The translations under genes and the position numbers were made by a program. Of a stretch of DNA of 64,000 nt, positions 17,200-25,964 are shown in pieces. The stretch is from the NCBI RefSeq assembly GCF_014207355.1, contig NZ_JACHEF010000001.1, positions 1,349,672 through 1,413,671 on the forward strand, in the 5' to 3' direction. Source of the DNA: Mesorhizobium sangaii (GTDB lineage Bacteria; Pseudomonadota; Alphaproteobacteria; Rhizobiales; Rhizobiaceae). The notes beneath the pieces are model-generated. The model did no database searches. It saw only the letters and a program-made list of their open reading frames with translations, and was not told the origin of the DNA. Position 1 is the stretch's first letter; every line of letters begins with the position of its first letter.

Positions 17200-18185
17200 T
17201 CACCAGCGCTGGTGCACATGGGGCTTGATGTCCTGGTCGTAGATATCTCGGATCTTGCCCATGAGTTCACCCGACAGCGGCGCAAGGTCCGCCGCTTCGG
17301 CATTGGATATCGCCTGCGCCGGATTGCGGGCGCCCGGGATGACCACCGTGACCGCGTCGAACATCAAGATCCAGCGCAGGGCGAATTTGGCCATCGTCGT
17401 GTCGCCGGAAACCAGCGGCCGGATGCGCTCGACCACCGCCAGTCCGACCTCATAGGGCACGCCCGAGAAGGTCTCGCCGACGTCGAAAGCCTCGCCATGG
17501 CGGTTGAATTTGCGGTGGTCGCTGTCGTCGAATTTGGTGTCCGCCTTGAACTTGCCCGACAGCAAGCCGCTGGCCAGCGGGACGCGGGCAATGATCGCCA
17601 CATCGTTCTTTTTCGCCAGGTCGAAGAACAATTCCGTCGGCCGCTGGCGGAAGGCGTTGAAGATGATCTGGATGCTGACGACGCCGGGATACTGCATCGC
17701 CTTCAGCGCCTCCTCGACCCGCTCGACGCTGACGCCGTAATTGCGGATCTTGCCTTGCTCGATCAGCCGGTCGAGCCGCTCGAACACTTCGGGATGATAG
17801 TAGAGGTCGGTCAGCGGGCAATGCAGCTGCACGAGATCAGCGTGTCGGCCTCGAGATATTTCAGGCTGCGGTCGATCCAGTCGGTCAGGTTCTTCTCGCT
17901 GAACCCCTCGACCGTCTGCTCGGGCAGGCGCTTTCCGGCCTTGGTGGCGATGAACGGCCGCTCGCCGCCGCGCTCCTTCATCACCCTGGCAATGAGTTTT
18001 TCGGAACGGCCGTCGCCATAGACGTCGGCGGTATCGATGAAGGTGACGCCGGCGTCGAGGGCGGCATGCAGGGCGGCTACCGCATCGTCATCATTGACCT
18101 CGCCCCAGGCGGCGCCGATCGCCCATGAACCGAAGCCGATCTCGCTGACGTCGCGGCCGGTGCGGCCGAATTTCCGTGACTGCAT
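17200..18185 (-). pseudogene. Aldo/keto reductase, frameshifted
   Basis: Two overlapping frames together encode a complete aldo/keto reductase of about 328 residues. The first part (18185 down to about 17838) runs MQSRKFGRTGRDVSEIGFGS through FIDTADVYGDGRSE (catalytic Asp and Tyr), FIATKAG (Lys) and IDRSLKYLEADTL. The second part resumes as QLHCPLTDLYYHPEVF (His) and continues to the normal end. A single missing base near 17837 (the family would read LDLVQLHCP) breaks the frame. Either the gene is inactivated or this is a sequencing error. It is divergent from the importer operon at 18349 and shares its promoter region, which holds an operator-like palindrome. Confidence 0.8.
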
Positions 18186-18291
18186 GTCCTGTTCCTAACT
18201 GCGGCTTGGTGGTGATTCCTGATCTGCGGGCCGCCTTTTATCGCATGGCAACGCGATTGACATCCCTGTTCGTTAGATTTACCAGATAACA

Positions 18292-18308
18292 GGGTTGTAT
18301 GACAACCC
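18292..18308. promoter_or_regulatory. FadR/GntR-type operator, site A
   Basis: GGGTTGTATGACAACCC is a perfect 7-bp inverted repeat around ATG, 41 bp before the TTG start at 18349. Its core TTGTATGACAA fits the T-x-GT-N3-AC-x-A pattern of FadR-subfamily GntR regulators. Close relatives occur at 36469, 42024 and 49725. The FadR-type regulator at 23047-23850 is the nearest candidate binder. Confidence 0.6.
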
Positions 18309-18348
18309 GGTAAGACTGCAATGATTTTGGAGTCGGGAGGATCTCAAG

Positions 18349-19563
18349 TTGAAAACCGTTCTGAAAATGGGCGCGTCGGCGGCCTTGTGCCTTGGCGTGC
18401 TTGCTCATCCGGCATTCGCCGAGGACAACATCGTCAAGATCGGCGTCGTCGCGGCGGAGTCGGGCTCGTTCGTTTCCGCCGGCCATACCTTGCCGGCAGG
18501 CGTCGGACTTGCCGTGAAACAGATCAACGACGCCGGCGGCATCAATGTCGGCGGCAAGAACTACAAACTGGAAATGGTCAAGCGCGACGACCGCACGGAT
18601 ATCGCGACCGCAATAGCCGCCACCCAGGAACTGGTGCGCGACGTAAAGGTGCAGGCGATCTTCGGATCCGAAACGCATGACTTCACGCTGGCCATGGCCA
18701 AAATCACGCAGCCGGCCAAAATCATCCATTTCGCCGGCAATTCGACACTGGCGAAAATCCTGACACCGGACTCGGTCAAGCCGGGCGGCGAGGATCACTA
18801 CCTGTTCCAGTCCGAACCGCAGGAGTTCCAGCGGTCCGGGTCGACCGCGCGCGGCGTGCTCACGCTGCTCGAGCCACTGCTCGGCTATAAGCCGAAGAAG
18901 TCGGTCATGATCGTCGGCAACGACGCAACCGGCCAATTCCTGTCGTCCTACTACTTCAAGGCGCTGAAGGCCGAGGGGCAGGACGTCCCCGACATCATCT
19001 TCTATCCGCCTGACACGACCGACTTCTCGCCGTTCCTGACCCGCGCCAAGAGCCTCAATCCGGATATCATCCATTTCTGGTACAATGGCGATTCAACGCT
19101 GACGGCGCTGCCGCAGGCGCTCGAACTGGGAGCCGCCAAGAGCTACTTCCTGTTCGGCGTCGACCCCGGCATCTGGAAGGAAAAGCAGCTTTCGGCCGAC
19201 GTGCCGGTGGCGATGAGCTGCGTGCCGGTGTGCTGGGGCGAGTCGTCCAACCCGAAGGCCAAGGCTTATTTCGACGCCTATTTCGCGGCCGGCGCGCCGC
19301 ACGGCGTGACCTCGTCGGTGTCGCTGCTCTACCACGACTATGTGCACTTCCTCGCCGAAGCCTGGGAGAAGGCCGGCAGCTTCGATCCGGACAAGACGGT
19401 CGAGGCGTTGCTGACACTCCACCATCAGGGCGTGGTCTCGGATGATTTGACCTTCAATCCAACCCACCAGGTCACCCATGCCACCGAGGTCTGCGCCGCG
19501 GCACCCGGCGGCGCCATCTCCTGCTCGATGCAACAGCCGCCGGCTGAAGCGCCGAAGAGCTGA
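18349..19563 (+). CDS. ABC importer substrate-binding protein, LIV/amide type
   Basis: A 404-residue periplasmic binding protein for the importer encoded just downstream. A signal peptide (MKTVLKMGASAALCLGVLAH, cleaved near AFA-ED) precedes a type I periplasmic-binding fold (VKIGVVAAESGSFVSAGHTL, VKQINDAGGINVGGKNYKLE, KKSVMIVGNDATGQFLSSYY). The fold is that of LivJ/AmiC-type receptors, but such receptors bind many ligands (amino acids, amides, aromatics, sugar acids), so the substrate is open. The TTG at 18349 is chosen because GGGAGGA lies 8 bases upstream; the alternative ATG at 18367 would shorten the signal peptide. A FadR-type operator lies in the promoter and a strong hairpin follows the stop. 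Confidence 0.87.
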   Translation: MKTVLKMGASAALCLGVLAHPAFAEDNIVKIGVVAAESGSFVSAGHTLPAGVGLAVKQINDAGGINVGGKNYKLEMVKRDDRTDIATAIAATQELVRDVKVQAIFGSETHDFTLAMAKITQPAKIIHFAGNSTLAKILTPDSVKPGGEDHYLFQSEPQEFQRSGSTARGVLTLLEPLLGYKPKKSVMIVGNDATGQFLSSYYFKALKAEGQDVPDIIFYPPDTTDFSPFLTRAKSLNPDIIHFWYNGDSTLTALPQALELGAAKSYFLFGVDPGIWKEKQLSADVPVAMSCVPVCWGESSNPKAKAYFDAYFAAGAPHGVTSSVSLLYHDYVHFLAEAWEKAGSFDPDKTVEALLTLHHQGVVSDDLTFNPTHQVTHATEVCAAAPGGAISCSMQQPPAEAPKS

Positions 19564-19581
19564 TCTGGCGAACCGAGCCTT

Positions 19582-19611
19582 GAGTTGGCGGCGTCATCGC
19601 GCCGCCAACTC
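19582..19611 (+). terminator. Strong hairpin between binding-protein and permease genes
   Basis: A perfect 12-bp stem (GAGTTGGCGGCG and CGCCGCCAACTC) with a 6-base loop starts 18 bases after the binding-protein stop codon. There is no T-run. In importer operons such hairpins usually shield the binding-protein mRNA and lower downstream expression. Confidence 0.6.
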
Positions 19612-19684
19612 ATGCCTCTCAGGCACAGGCAGGTCCGCCGGACACCACGTCAACAGCCCACCACGTCAACAGCGGAAGCGAGCC

Positions 19685-20557
19685 GTGGACATTTTCATAC
19701 AGCAGATCCTCAACGGGCTTTCGATCGCCAGCGTCATCACACTGATCGCCATTGGCGTTACCCTGATCTTCGGCCTGACCGGCATCATCAACTTCGCCCA
19801 TGGCGAATTCCTGATGATCGGCGGCATCGTCACCTGGCTTGCCGTCAGTGCCGGCCTCGGCTTCCCGCTGGCGGTGGTGCTGGCGATCCTGGCGGTCGGG
19901 CTGATGGGCTACATCCTCGAGCGCGGCCTTTTCCGCTTCACGCTGGAGCGGCCGACCAACGGCTTCATCGTTTCGCTCGGCCTCATCGTCGTCTTGCAGC
20001 ATGTCGTCGTGCTGTTCTGGAATCCCAACCAGAAGAGCATTCCGCGCCCGCTGACCACGGTCTGGGAGGTCGGCGGCGTGCGCATCGCCTCGGTGCGGGT
20101 CATGGTCATCGCGATCACCATTGCCGTGGTGGCGCTGAGCTTCCGCATGATCACCGCCAGCCGCTACGGCCGCGCCTTGCGGGCGAGCGTCGAGGACCGC
20201 GACACCGCGGCCCTTATGGGCATTCCGGTGCGCCGCTACATCACCGGCGTGTTCGTGCTCGGCAGTGCACTGGCCGGGCTCGGCGGTGCGCTGCTGATCG
20301 CGCTGTTTCCGATCACGCCGTTCACCGGCGGCACCATGGTGATGAAGGGCTTTGCCGTGGCGCTGATCGGCGGACTCGGCAACATCTACGGCGCCGTCGC
20401 CGCCGGGCTCATCCTCGGCATCGTCGAGGGCTTCAGCGCCGGCTACGGCTTCTCGCAATGGACCGACGCCTATTCCTTTGCCCTGATGATCCTGGTGCTG
20501 ATCGTTCGCCCGCACGGCCTGTTCGGCGGCACCAGCGGACCCAGGATGGCGTCATGA
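19685..20557 (+). CDS. livH: Branched-chain-type ABC permease (LivH-like)
   Basis: A 290-residue inner-membrane permease. The GTG at 19685 starts VDIFIQQILNGLSIASVITL, the usual LivH N-terminus; the open frame upstream to 19478 is not coding-like. About eight hydrophobic helices are seen. The LivH signatures ATP-side loop GRALRASVEDRDTAALMGIP and GLGGALLIALFPITPFTGG are present, as is the loop NFAHGEFLMIGG near residue 40. Its stop overlaps the start of the next permease (ATGA), showing translational coupling. It works with the products at 20554-23038 in one importer. The symbol marks the family only. Confidence 0.88.
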   Translation: MDIFIQQILNGLSIASVITLIAIGVTLIFGLTGIINFAHGEFLMIGGIVTWLAVSAGLGFPLAVVLAILAVGLMGYILERGLFRFTLERPTNGFIVSLGLIVVLQHVVVLFWNPNQKSIPRPLTTVWEVGGVRIASVRVMVIAITIAVVALSFRMITASRYGRALRASVEDRDTAALMGIPVRRYITGVFVLGSALAGLGGALLIALFPITPFTGGTMVMKGFAVALIGGLGNIYGAVAAGLILGIVEGFSAGYGFSQWTDAYSFALMILVLIVRPHGLFGGTSGPRMAS

Positions 20558-21591
20558 CGGAAGGCCTCCACCAGGATCGCGCCGGTTGCGGCCTCAAGGC
20601 GTTGCGATCGCTGCTGCCGGTGCTGGTCATTCTGGCATTGATCGCGCTGGTGCCCTTGTTCTCGCCGAGCAACCGCTTCCTGTCGCTGGCGATCTCGGCC
20701 GGCATCAACGTGATCGCGCTCTACGGCCTGTCGGTGCTGTTCGGCCAGACCGGCATCCTGTCGATGGGGCACGCCGCCCTGGTCGGCGTCGGCGCCTATG
20801 CGGCGGCGATCCTGGCGCGCGACTTCGGCGTGGGGTTTTGGGCAGCGCTGCCCGCGGCAGCCCTGGCAAGTGCTGCGTTCGCGATGATCGTCGGCATTCC
20901 GTCGCTGCGCGTCGGCGGCCATCACTTCGTCATCATGACCTTCGCCTTCGGCCAATTGCTGGCCATTGTGCTCACCAATGGCGGCGACTATACCGGGGCT
21001 GCGACGGGGCTCGACCTGGCCGGCCCCGTCACCCTGTTCGGCGCCGATATGAGCGACCTGACGCGCTACTATCTGATGGTGGTGGCCTTCGTGACGACCG
21101 CGGCGGTGGCGAGCTGGGCGATCATCAACTCGTCCTATGGCCGCACCCTGCGCGCCATCCGGGAGAACGAGAAGCTCGCCGCATCGCTCGGCATCAATGT
21201 CGGCCGGCACAAGATCGGCGCCTTCGTCGTCAGCGGCATCTTTGCCGGCATCTCCGGCGTGCTGCTGGCCTATTTCCTCGGCCACATCTCGCCGTCGCAG
21301 TTCTCCTCGTTCCCCAGCATCTACCTGGCGCTGATGGTCATGATCGGCGGCGCCCGCCTGATCGAGGGACCGCTCGCCGGCGGCATCCTTGTCGCCTTCC
21401 TGCCGGAAGTGCTCAACCTCGACCCGGTGCAGTCGCGCATCGTCTACGGCGTCTGCCTGATCGCGGTGATCATGCTTTTGCCCGACGGCCTGATCGGCGG
21501 CGTTGTGCGAGCGCTTCGTGCGGCGCTTTCGGGTAAGCCGAAACCGGAGACGCAACAGCGCAACGCGACGCCCTCGGAGGCGCGCCGATGA
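20554..21591 (+). CDS. livM: Branched-chain-type ABC permease (LivM-like)
   Basis: A 345-residue second permease of the heterodimeric channel. The ATG at 20554 overlaps the stop of the upstream permease. Typical LivM features are GINVIALYGLSVLFGQTGIL and SMGHAALVGVGAYAAAILAR near residues 50-85, and the cytoplasmic coupling loop YGRTLRAIRENEKLAASLGI with NVGRHKIGAFV around residue 195. The tail SGKPKPETQQRNATPSEARR is hydrophilic. It is coupled by a further ATGA overlap to the ATPase gene. Confidence 0.88.
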   Translation: MTEGLHQDRAGCGLKALRSLLPVLVILALIALVPLFSPSNRFLSLAISAGINVIALYGLSVLFGQTGILSMGHAALVGVGAYAAAILARDFGVGFWAALPAAALASAAFAMIVGIPSLRVGGHHFVIMTFAFGQLLAIVLTNGGDYTGAATGLDLAGPVTLFGADMSDLTRYYLMVVAFVTTAAVASWAIINSSYGRTLRAIRENEKLAASLGINVGRHKIGAFVVSGIFAGISGVLLAYFLGHISPSQFSSFPSIYLALMVMIGGARLIEGPLAGGILVAFLPEVLNLDPVQSRIVYGVCLIAVIMLLPDGLIGGVVRALRAALSGKPKPETQQRNATPSEARR

Positions 21592-22310
21592 GCCCGATCC
21601 TGGCGATCAATGGCTTGAGCAAGCAGTTCGGGGGCGTCACCGCCCTGGCCGGCGTCGACCTCGCCATCGAAGAGGGCGAAATCCTCGGCGTCGTCGGCCC
21701 GAACGGCTCGGGCAAGACGACGCTGTTCAATGTCGTCACCGGTGTCCACAGGCCAAGCGGCGGCACCGTGCTGTTTCGCGGTCAGGACATCACCGGCCTC
21801 AAGCCGCACGCGATATCGCGGGCCGGCATCGGCTACACCTTCCAGCAGGCGATGGCCTTTGCCGGCCTCGGCGTGCTGGAGAATGTGCGGATCGCCGGCG
21901 AACATGTGGGGACGGACAGCACCGCCAACCCGTGGCCGACGCCGCAAGCGCTGCTCGACTTCGTCGGGCTGAGCGCGGTTGCCAATGAAAAGGCCGGCGT
22001 GCTGCCGTTCGGCAGCCTGCGCCTGCTCGGCCTTGCGCTGGCGCTCGCCACGCGGCCGTCGCTGCTCCTGCTCGACGAACCCGCCGCAGGCCTCAACGAC
22101 CGCGAGACCACGGCCCTGGTCGGGCTCGTCCGCCAGCTTCCCGGCCACGGCATATCCGTTTGCGTCATCGACCACGACATGAAGCTGATGCAGATGCTGT
22201 GCCGGCGCCTTGCCGTGCTCGATTTCGGCTCCAAGATATCAGACGGGCCGACCGAGGCGGTGCTTGCCGATCCCAAGGTGCTCGAAGTCTATCTGGGAGG
22301 CGATCTGTGA
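21588..22310 (+). CDS. livG: ABC importer ATPase (LivG-like)
   Basis: A 240-residue ATPase subunit. Walker A is GPNGSGKTT near residue 38, Walker B is LLLLDEPAAGLND, and the switch histidine is in CVIDHDMKL. The ABC signature is unusual: LPFGSLRLLGLALALATRP stands where LivG proteins normally have an S/L-YGxQR-type motif, so the signature Gln and Arg context is partly altered. It has the extra LivG-type helices after Walker B. The gene overlaps its neighbours at both ends by 4 and 4 bases. Confidence 0.88.
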   Translation: MSPILAINGLSKQFGGVTALAGVDLAIEEGEILGVVGPNGSGKTTLFNVVTGVHRPSGGTVLFRGQDITGLKPHAISRAGIGYTFQQAMAFAGLGVLENVRIAGEHVGTDSTANPWPTPQALLDFVGLSAVANEKAGVLPFGSLRLLGLALALATRPSLLLLDEPAAGLNDRETTALVGLVRQLPGHGISVCVIDHDMKLMQMLCRRLAVLDFGSKISDGPTEAVLADPKVLEVYLGGDL

Positions 22311-23038
22311 ACCTGCTCGCCGTTTCCGATGTCGTCACCGGCTACGGGCCGACCATCGTCAACCGCGGCGTCTCGCTGACGCTCGGGGCTGGCGAGATCG
22401 TCACCATCCTCGGCCCCAACGGCGCCGGCAAGTCGACGTTGCTCAAGGCGATCGCCGGGCTGATCCGGCCGAACGCCGGCAGCATCTCGTTCGACGGTGC
22501 CGAGGTGACCGGGCTTGCCGCCGATGTCATGGCCAGGCGCGGCGTCGTGCTGGTGCCGGAAGGGCGCAAGATCTTCGTCGAGATGAGCGTCGAGGAGAAT
22601 TTGCGCCTCGGCGCCTATGCACGCCGCGACGACGCGGCCGTGGAGGCCGATTTCGCAACCATGCTTGCCTTCTTCCCGATCCTTGCCACCAAGCGGCGCG
22701 ACAAGGGCGGCTCGCTGAGCGGCGGCCAGCAGCAGATGCTGGCCATCGCGCGCGGGCTGATGACGCGGCCGCGCGTGCTGCTGCTCGACGAGCCGTCGCT
22801 CGGCCTGTCGCCGCTGCTGGTCAAGGAGATCAAGGCGATCATCCTCGGCATCGGCGAGCGCTTCGGCGCTTCAGTGCTGCTGGTCGAGCAGAATGCCGGC
22901 CTGGCGCTCTCCGTCGCGTCGCGCGGCTATCTCATGCAGAACGGCCGCATCGTCGTCTCCGGGCCGATTGCCGAATTGCGCGACATGTCGCTGATGCGGG
23001 AACTCTATCTTGGCGGCGTGGCGGGAGCCACGGCATGA
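22307..23038 (+). CDS. livF: ABC importer ATPase (LivF-like)
   Basis: A 243-residue second ATPase subunit. The GTG at 22307 overlaps the previous stop, with GGGAGG upstream, and gives VNLLAVSDVVTGYGPTIVNR. Walker A is GPNGAGKSTLLKAIAG, the LivF-specific stretch VLVPEGRKIFVEMSVEENL follows, the signature LSGGQQQMLAIARGLMTRP is canonical, and Walker B is VLLLDEPSLGLSPLL. It ends the transport operon 8 bp from the convergent GntR gene. Confidence 0.9.
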   Translation: MNLLAVSDVVTGYGPTIVNRGVSLTLGAGEIVTILGPNGAGKSTLLKAIAGLIRPNAGSISFDGAEVTGLAADVMARRGVVLVPEGRKIFVEMSVEENLRLGAYARRDDAAVEADFATMLAFFPILATKRRDKGGSLSGGQQQMLAIARGLMTRPRVLLLDEPSLGLSPLLVKEIKAIILGIGERFGASVLLVEQNAGLALSVASRGYLMQNGRIVVSGPIAELRDMSLMRELYLGGVAGATA

Positions 23039-23046
23039 GCAAGCGC

Positions 23047-23850
23047 TCAGTCGTGGCTTGCCCTGTCGCGCAACTCCTCGAAGCGGGCATAGCTCTTGGT
23101 CAAATGGCTGCGCATGGCGCGCCGCGCCGCGTTGGCATCCCTGGCCTCAATTGCGGCGAGAATGGCGCGGTGCTCGCGCTGCATGCGGGCCAGGTATTTC
23201 TCCCGCTCAGGCAGGGTCATCCGGTCGAGCCGTATCCATTGGCGCGGGATCATGGCGCTGCCGAAGGTGTCGAACAGCCGGGTGAAATTGGCGTTCTGCG
23301 TCGCCGCGAGGATGGCGCGATGGAAGCCGAAATCCTCTTCCGAGCCCGACCCGCCGGCGCGCACCGCCGCCTCCAGCGCGTCCAGCCGCGACCCCATCTG
23401 CTCAAGTGCCGCGTCGCTGCGCCGCTCGGCCGCAAGCCCGGTCGCTTCGACCTCGATACCCATGCGCAGTTCGAGCACGCGCAGCACCTCGTCGATCGAT
23501 TCAAGGTCGTCGGGCAGGATGGAAAAGGTCCTCGGCAGCGGATCCTTGGCAACGAAGGCGCCGAGGCCCTGGCGCGTGGTGATCAGGCCACGGGCGCGCA
23601 GCGCGGCGAGCGCCTCGCGCACAACGGTGCGGCTGACGCCGGTGGCGGCGACGATCTCCTGCTCGGTCGGCAGCCGCTGACCCGGCGCCAGGTCGCCGGA
23701 TTCGATCTGCGCGATCAGCGTGTTGACGAGCCCGGTCCGCAGATTGGGCGCTTGCGGTATGGCATCGAAAAGCATGGGCTCCGCCATCGGGGGATACGGC
23801 CTCCGGTCCGATTCTTCGGCAAAGGCCGATTCTTCTTCGAAGGATTGCAT
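23047..23850 (-). CDS. FadR-subfamily GntR transcriptional regulator
   Basis: A 267-residue repressor or activator. An N-terminal winged helix (about residues 38-105: LPTEQEIVAATGVSRTVVRE, ALAALRARGLITTRQGLGAF) is followed by an all-helical FCD ligand domain (about 125-255), with candidate metal/ligand residues in EEDFGFHRAILAATQN and REHRAILAAIEARD. The start is set at ATG 23850; an internal ATG at 23787 would remove 21 poorly conserved residues. The gene is convergent with the importer operon and divergent from the dehydrogenase gene at 23915, so it probably controls both. Its ligand is likely the imported compound or its metabolite (inference). Confidence 0.88.
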   Translation of the reverse strand: MQSFEEESAFAEESDRRPYPPMAEPMLFDAIPQAPNLRTGLVNTLIAQIESGDLAPGQRLPTEQEIVAATGVSRTVVREALAALRARGLITTRQGLGAFVAKDPLPRTFSILPDDLESIDEVLRVLELRMGIEVEATGLAAERRSDAALEQMGSRLDALEAAVRAGGSGSEEDFGFHRAILAATQNANFTRLFDTFGSAMIPRQWIRLDRMTLPEREKYLARMQREHRAILAAIEARDANAARRAMRSHLTKSYARFEELRDRASHD

Positions 23851-23914
23851 CGACAGGTGCCCGCCGCAAGGTGACGAAATGCGGCCCGCCAACGTGGGCC
23901 ATTTGGAGGATTGC

Positions 23915-24820
23915 ATGAAAGAACGCATCGGCTTCATCGGTCTGGGCAGCATGGGCGCCGGCATGGCCGACAATCTGCTGCGCAAGGGCTGGCCGCTGGC
24001 GGTGTGCGTGCATCGCAGCCGCACCGCCGCCGACCGGCTCATCGGAGCCGGCGCCACCGAGGCGGCAAGCCCGCGCGCGCTCGCCGCCGCCTGCGACGTC
24101 GTCATCCTGTGCGTCACCGGTTCGCGCGAGGTCGAAATGCTGGTCAAGGGACCGGATGGACTGGCCGCGGCAGGCAAGCCGCTGCTGGTCATCGACTGCT
24201 CGACCTCCAACCCGTCGTCGACGACGGCACTTGCGGCCGACCTCGCGGCACTTGGCGCGACGCTGATCGATGCGCCGCTGGCGCGCACGCCCAAGGAAGC
24301 GGCCGAAGGCAAGCTCGACGTGATGGTCGGCGGCCCGGCCGAAGCTGTTGCCCGCGCGCGGCCGGTGCTTGAGGCCTTTGCCGCGCGCGTCGTCCACACC
24401 GGGCCGACCGGCAGCGGCCACACCATGAAGCTGCTCAACAATTTCGTCTCGATGGGCTATTCGGCGATCTACTCGGAGGCGCTGACGCTCGGCGCCAAGG
24501 CCGGGCTGACGCCGCAGGTGTTCAACAGTGTGATCTCCGGCAGCCGGATGGATTGCGGCTTCTACCAGGCGTTCTTCGACTTCGTGCTGACCCGCAACGA
24601 GAATGCGCAGCGCTTCGCCATCGTCAATGCGCTCAAGGACATGACCTATCTCGCCTCTTTCGCCCAGGCCGCCGATGTCGCCAACCCGATCGGTGCGGCG
24701 GTGCGCAACGGTTTTGCCACCGCGGTCGCAACCGGCCATGGCGAGAAGTTCGTGCCGGCGCTGTCGGATATCATCGCCGGCCTGAACGGCGTCTCGCTGG
24801 TTGAGCCGCCGGCAATGTGA
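23915..24820 (+). CDS. NAD(P)-dependent 3-hydroxyisobutyrate dehydrogenase-like enzyme
   Basis: A 301-residue beta-hydroxyacid dehydrogenase. The Rossmann motif GFIGLGSMGAGMADNLLRKG is at the N-terminus, the substrate-binding loop is IDCSTSNPSSTTALA with IDAPLARTPKEAAEGKL, and the catalytic lysine is in GSGHTMKLLNNFVSMG. Members oxidise 3-hydroxyisobutyrate, tartronate semialdehyde (reverse direction) or 2-hydroxy-3-oxopropionate-like acids. GGAGGA lies 4 bases before the ATG. It is divergent from the GntR gene and next to the importer, so it probably handles the imported acid. The exact substrate is unknown. Confidence 0.87.
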   Translation: MKERIGFIGLGSMGAGMADNLLRKGWPLAVCVHRSRTAADRLIGAGATEAASPRALAAACDVVILCVTGSREVEMLVKGPDGLAAAGKPLLVIDCSTSNPSSTTALAADLAALGATLIDAPLARTPKEAAEGKLDVMVGGPAEAVARARPVLEAFAARVVHTGPTGSGHTMKLLNNFVSMGYSAIYSEALTLGAKAGLTPQVFNSVISGSRMDCGFYQAFFDFVLTRNENAQRFAIVNALKDMTYLASFAQAADVANPIGAAVRNGFATAVATGHGEKFVPALSDIIAGLNGVSLVEPPAM

Positions 24821-24826
24821 GGGGGC

Positions 24827-24848
24827 CGGGCCGATAAGGCACGGCCCG
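24827..24848. terminator. GC-rich hairpin between convergent genes
   Basis: CGGGCCG and CGGCCCG form a 7-bp stem with an 8-base loop just after the dehydrogenase stop at 24820 and before the convergent gene end at 24862. It could serve both directions. There is no T-run. Confidence 0.45.
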
Positions 24849-24861
24849 AGAGATCATCGAT

Positions 24862-25752
24862 TCAGGGCAGCGGGATCGGCTTGTCACTGAGCGTTCGCAA
24901 GTAGGCGATGACGTTGACCCGTTCCGTCTCGTCCGGGACACCAGGCGTCTCCATCTTAACGCCCGGCGTGGTGAGCATGGGCCCGAAGAGATATCTGTTC
25001 AGGTCCTCGTACGTCCATACACCCTCCCAGCCCAGCAAGGCGTCGGAGTAACGCATATTTGCCATGGATGCCTTGTCGCGGCCGACGACGCTCCACAAGT
25101 TCGGTCCTGTTTTGGTCACTCCCGCTCGCTCCGCGTTGTGGCAACGGACACACGCGTGGGTGAAGTAGGTTCGGCCTTTCTCGACATCGGCAGAAGCCAA
25201 CTTCATCGAGATCGGGGCCGGTGTTGGCAAGACGACGCCGTGCGACAAGAGATAGTCGGCAACTTCGCGTTGCCCCCTTCTTTTTGCCAGATGGAGCGGC
25301 GTCTTGCCGTCCATTGTCTTCGCATTCACGTCTGCGCCGGCCTCAACCAGTGCCTTCACGCAGTCGAAGCAATCGAGATTGACGGCGACATGAAGGGCGA
25401 ATTCGCCGCCACGGTCGGAATTGGGATCTGCACCCCGCTTCAGCAACAGACTTAACAGATCGATCTTACCTACCCCCACGGCCGCCATCAGCGGGGGACC
25501 CCAAGTCGTCTGGGCGTTGACGTCCGCACCACGTTCTATGAGCAGCTTTGCCGCTTCGATGTGGCCCATCCAGACCGCAAAATAGAGCGGCGTTGCGGTT
25601 CCATCACTCTCATCAATGCCGGCGCCTGCATCGAGCGCCGCCGCGATCGCCGCGACATCGCCGTTCATGGCGGCGTCGTGAATGGCGGCGGCATGCGATA
25701 CGATCGGGGTGTGTGCAAGCAGGAGTGGAATGACGAGCAAGGACATGCGCAT
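24862..25752 (-). CDS. Ankyrin-repeat protein fused to c-type cytochrome
   Basis: A 296-residue periplasmic protein. The signal peptide MRMSLLVIPLLLAHTPIVSH is followed by about five ankyrin repeats (residues 25-170: AALDAGAGIDESDGTATPLY, AAKLLIERGADVNAQTTWGP, KALVEAGADVNAKTMDGKTP) and then a class I cytochrome c domain (about 185-295). Haem attachment is FTHACVRCHN, and a likely Met axial ligand lies in TTPGVKMETPG. The end VNVIAYLRTLSDKPIPLP is the usual C-terminal helix. GGGAG lies 6 bases before the ATG at 25752. The cytochrome would carry electrons while the ankyrin part docks it to a partner. The combination is uncommon, and no redox enzyme is adjacent. Confidence 0.85.
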   Translation of the reverse strand: MRMSLLVIPLLLAHTPIVSHAAAIHDAAMNGDVAAIAAALDAGAGIDESDGTATPLYFAVWMGHIEAAKLLIERGADVNAQTTWGPPLMAAVGVGKIDLLSLLLKRGADPNSDRGGEFALHVAVNLDCFDCVKALVEAGADVNAKTMDGKTPLHLAKRRGQREVADYLLSHGVVLPTPAPISMKLASADVEKGRTYFTHACVRCHNAERAGVTKTGPNLWSVVGRDKASMANMRYSDALLGWEGVWTYEDLNRYLFGPMLTTPGVKMETPGVPDETERVNVIAYLRTLSDKPIPLP

Positions 25753-25964
25753 TGGCATCTCCCAAGGCAAACCGCCGTACGGCGTCACGCTTTCAAGGCG
25801 GCAAAAGTATACTACGAATGCCTGATCCTAGCCACTCCCATCGGTTCGACGCGACCGAGATACGAACGTTCGTGAGTTCACGTCGAGGTTGGGCGAATGC
25901 GGAATGACCGGGTGGGCAACGCCCGGTCCGCTTCCGGCGATCGGAAGGGCGCCGTCCAGCGGTC

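Noticed and set aside
19585..20553. Extended N-terminus of the LivM-like permease
   Set aside because: This part is antiparallel-rich, low-complexity sequence in another frame of the livH gene. The ATGA overlap at 20554 is the natural start.
23047..24441. Long form (464 codons) of the GntR gene
   Set aside because: The extension overlaps the dehydrogenase gene on the other strand, which has a strong start site and a Rossmann motif. The winged helix begins normally from the shorter start.
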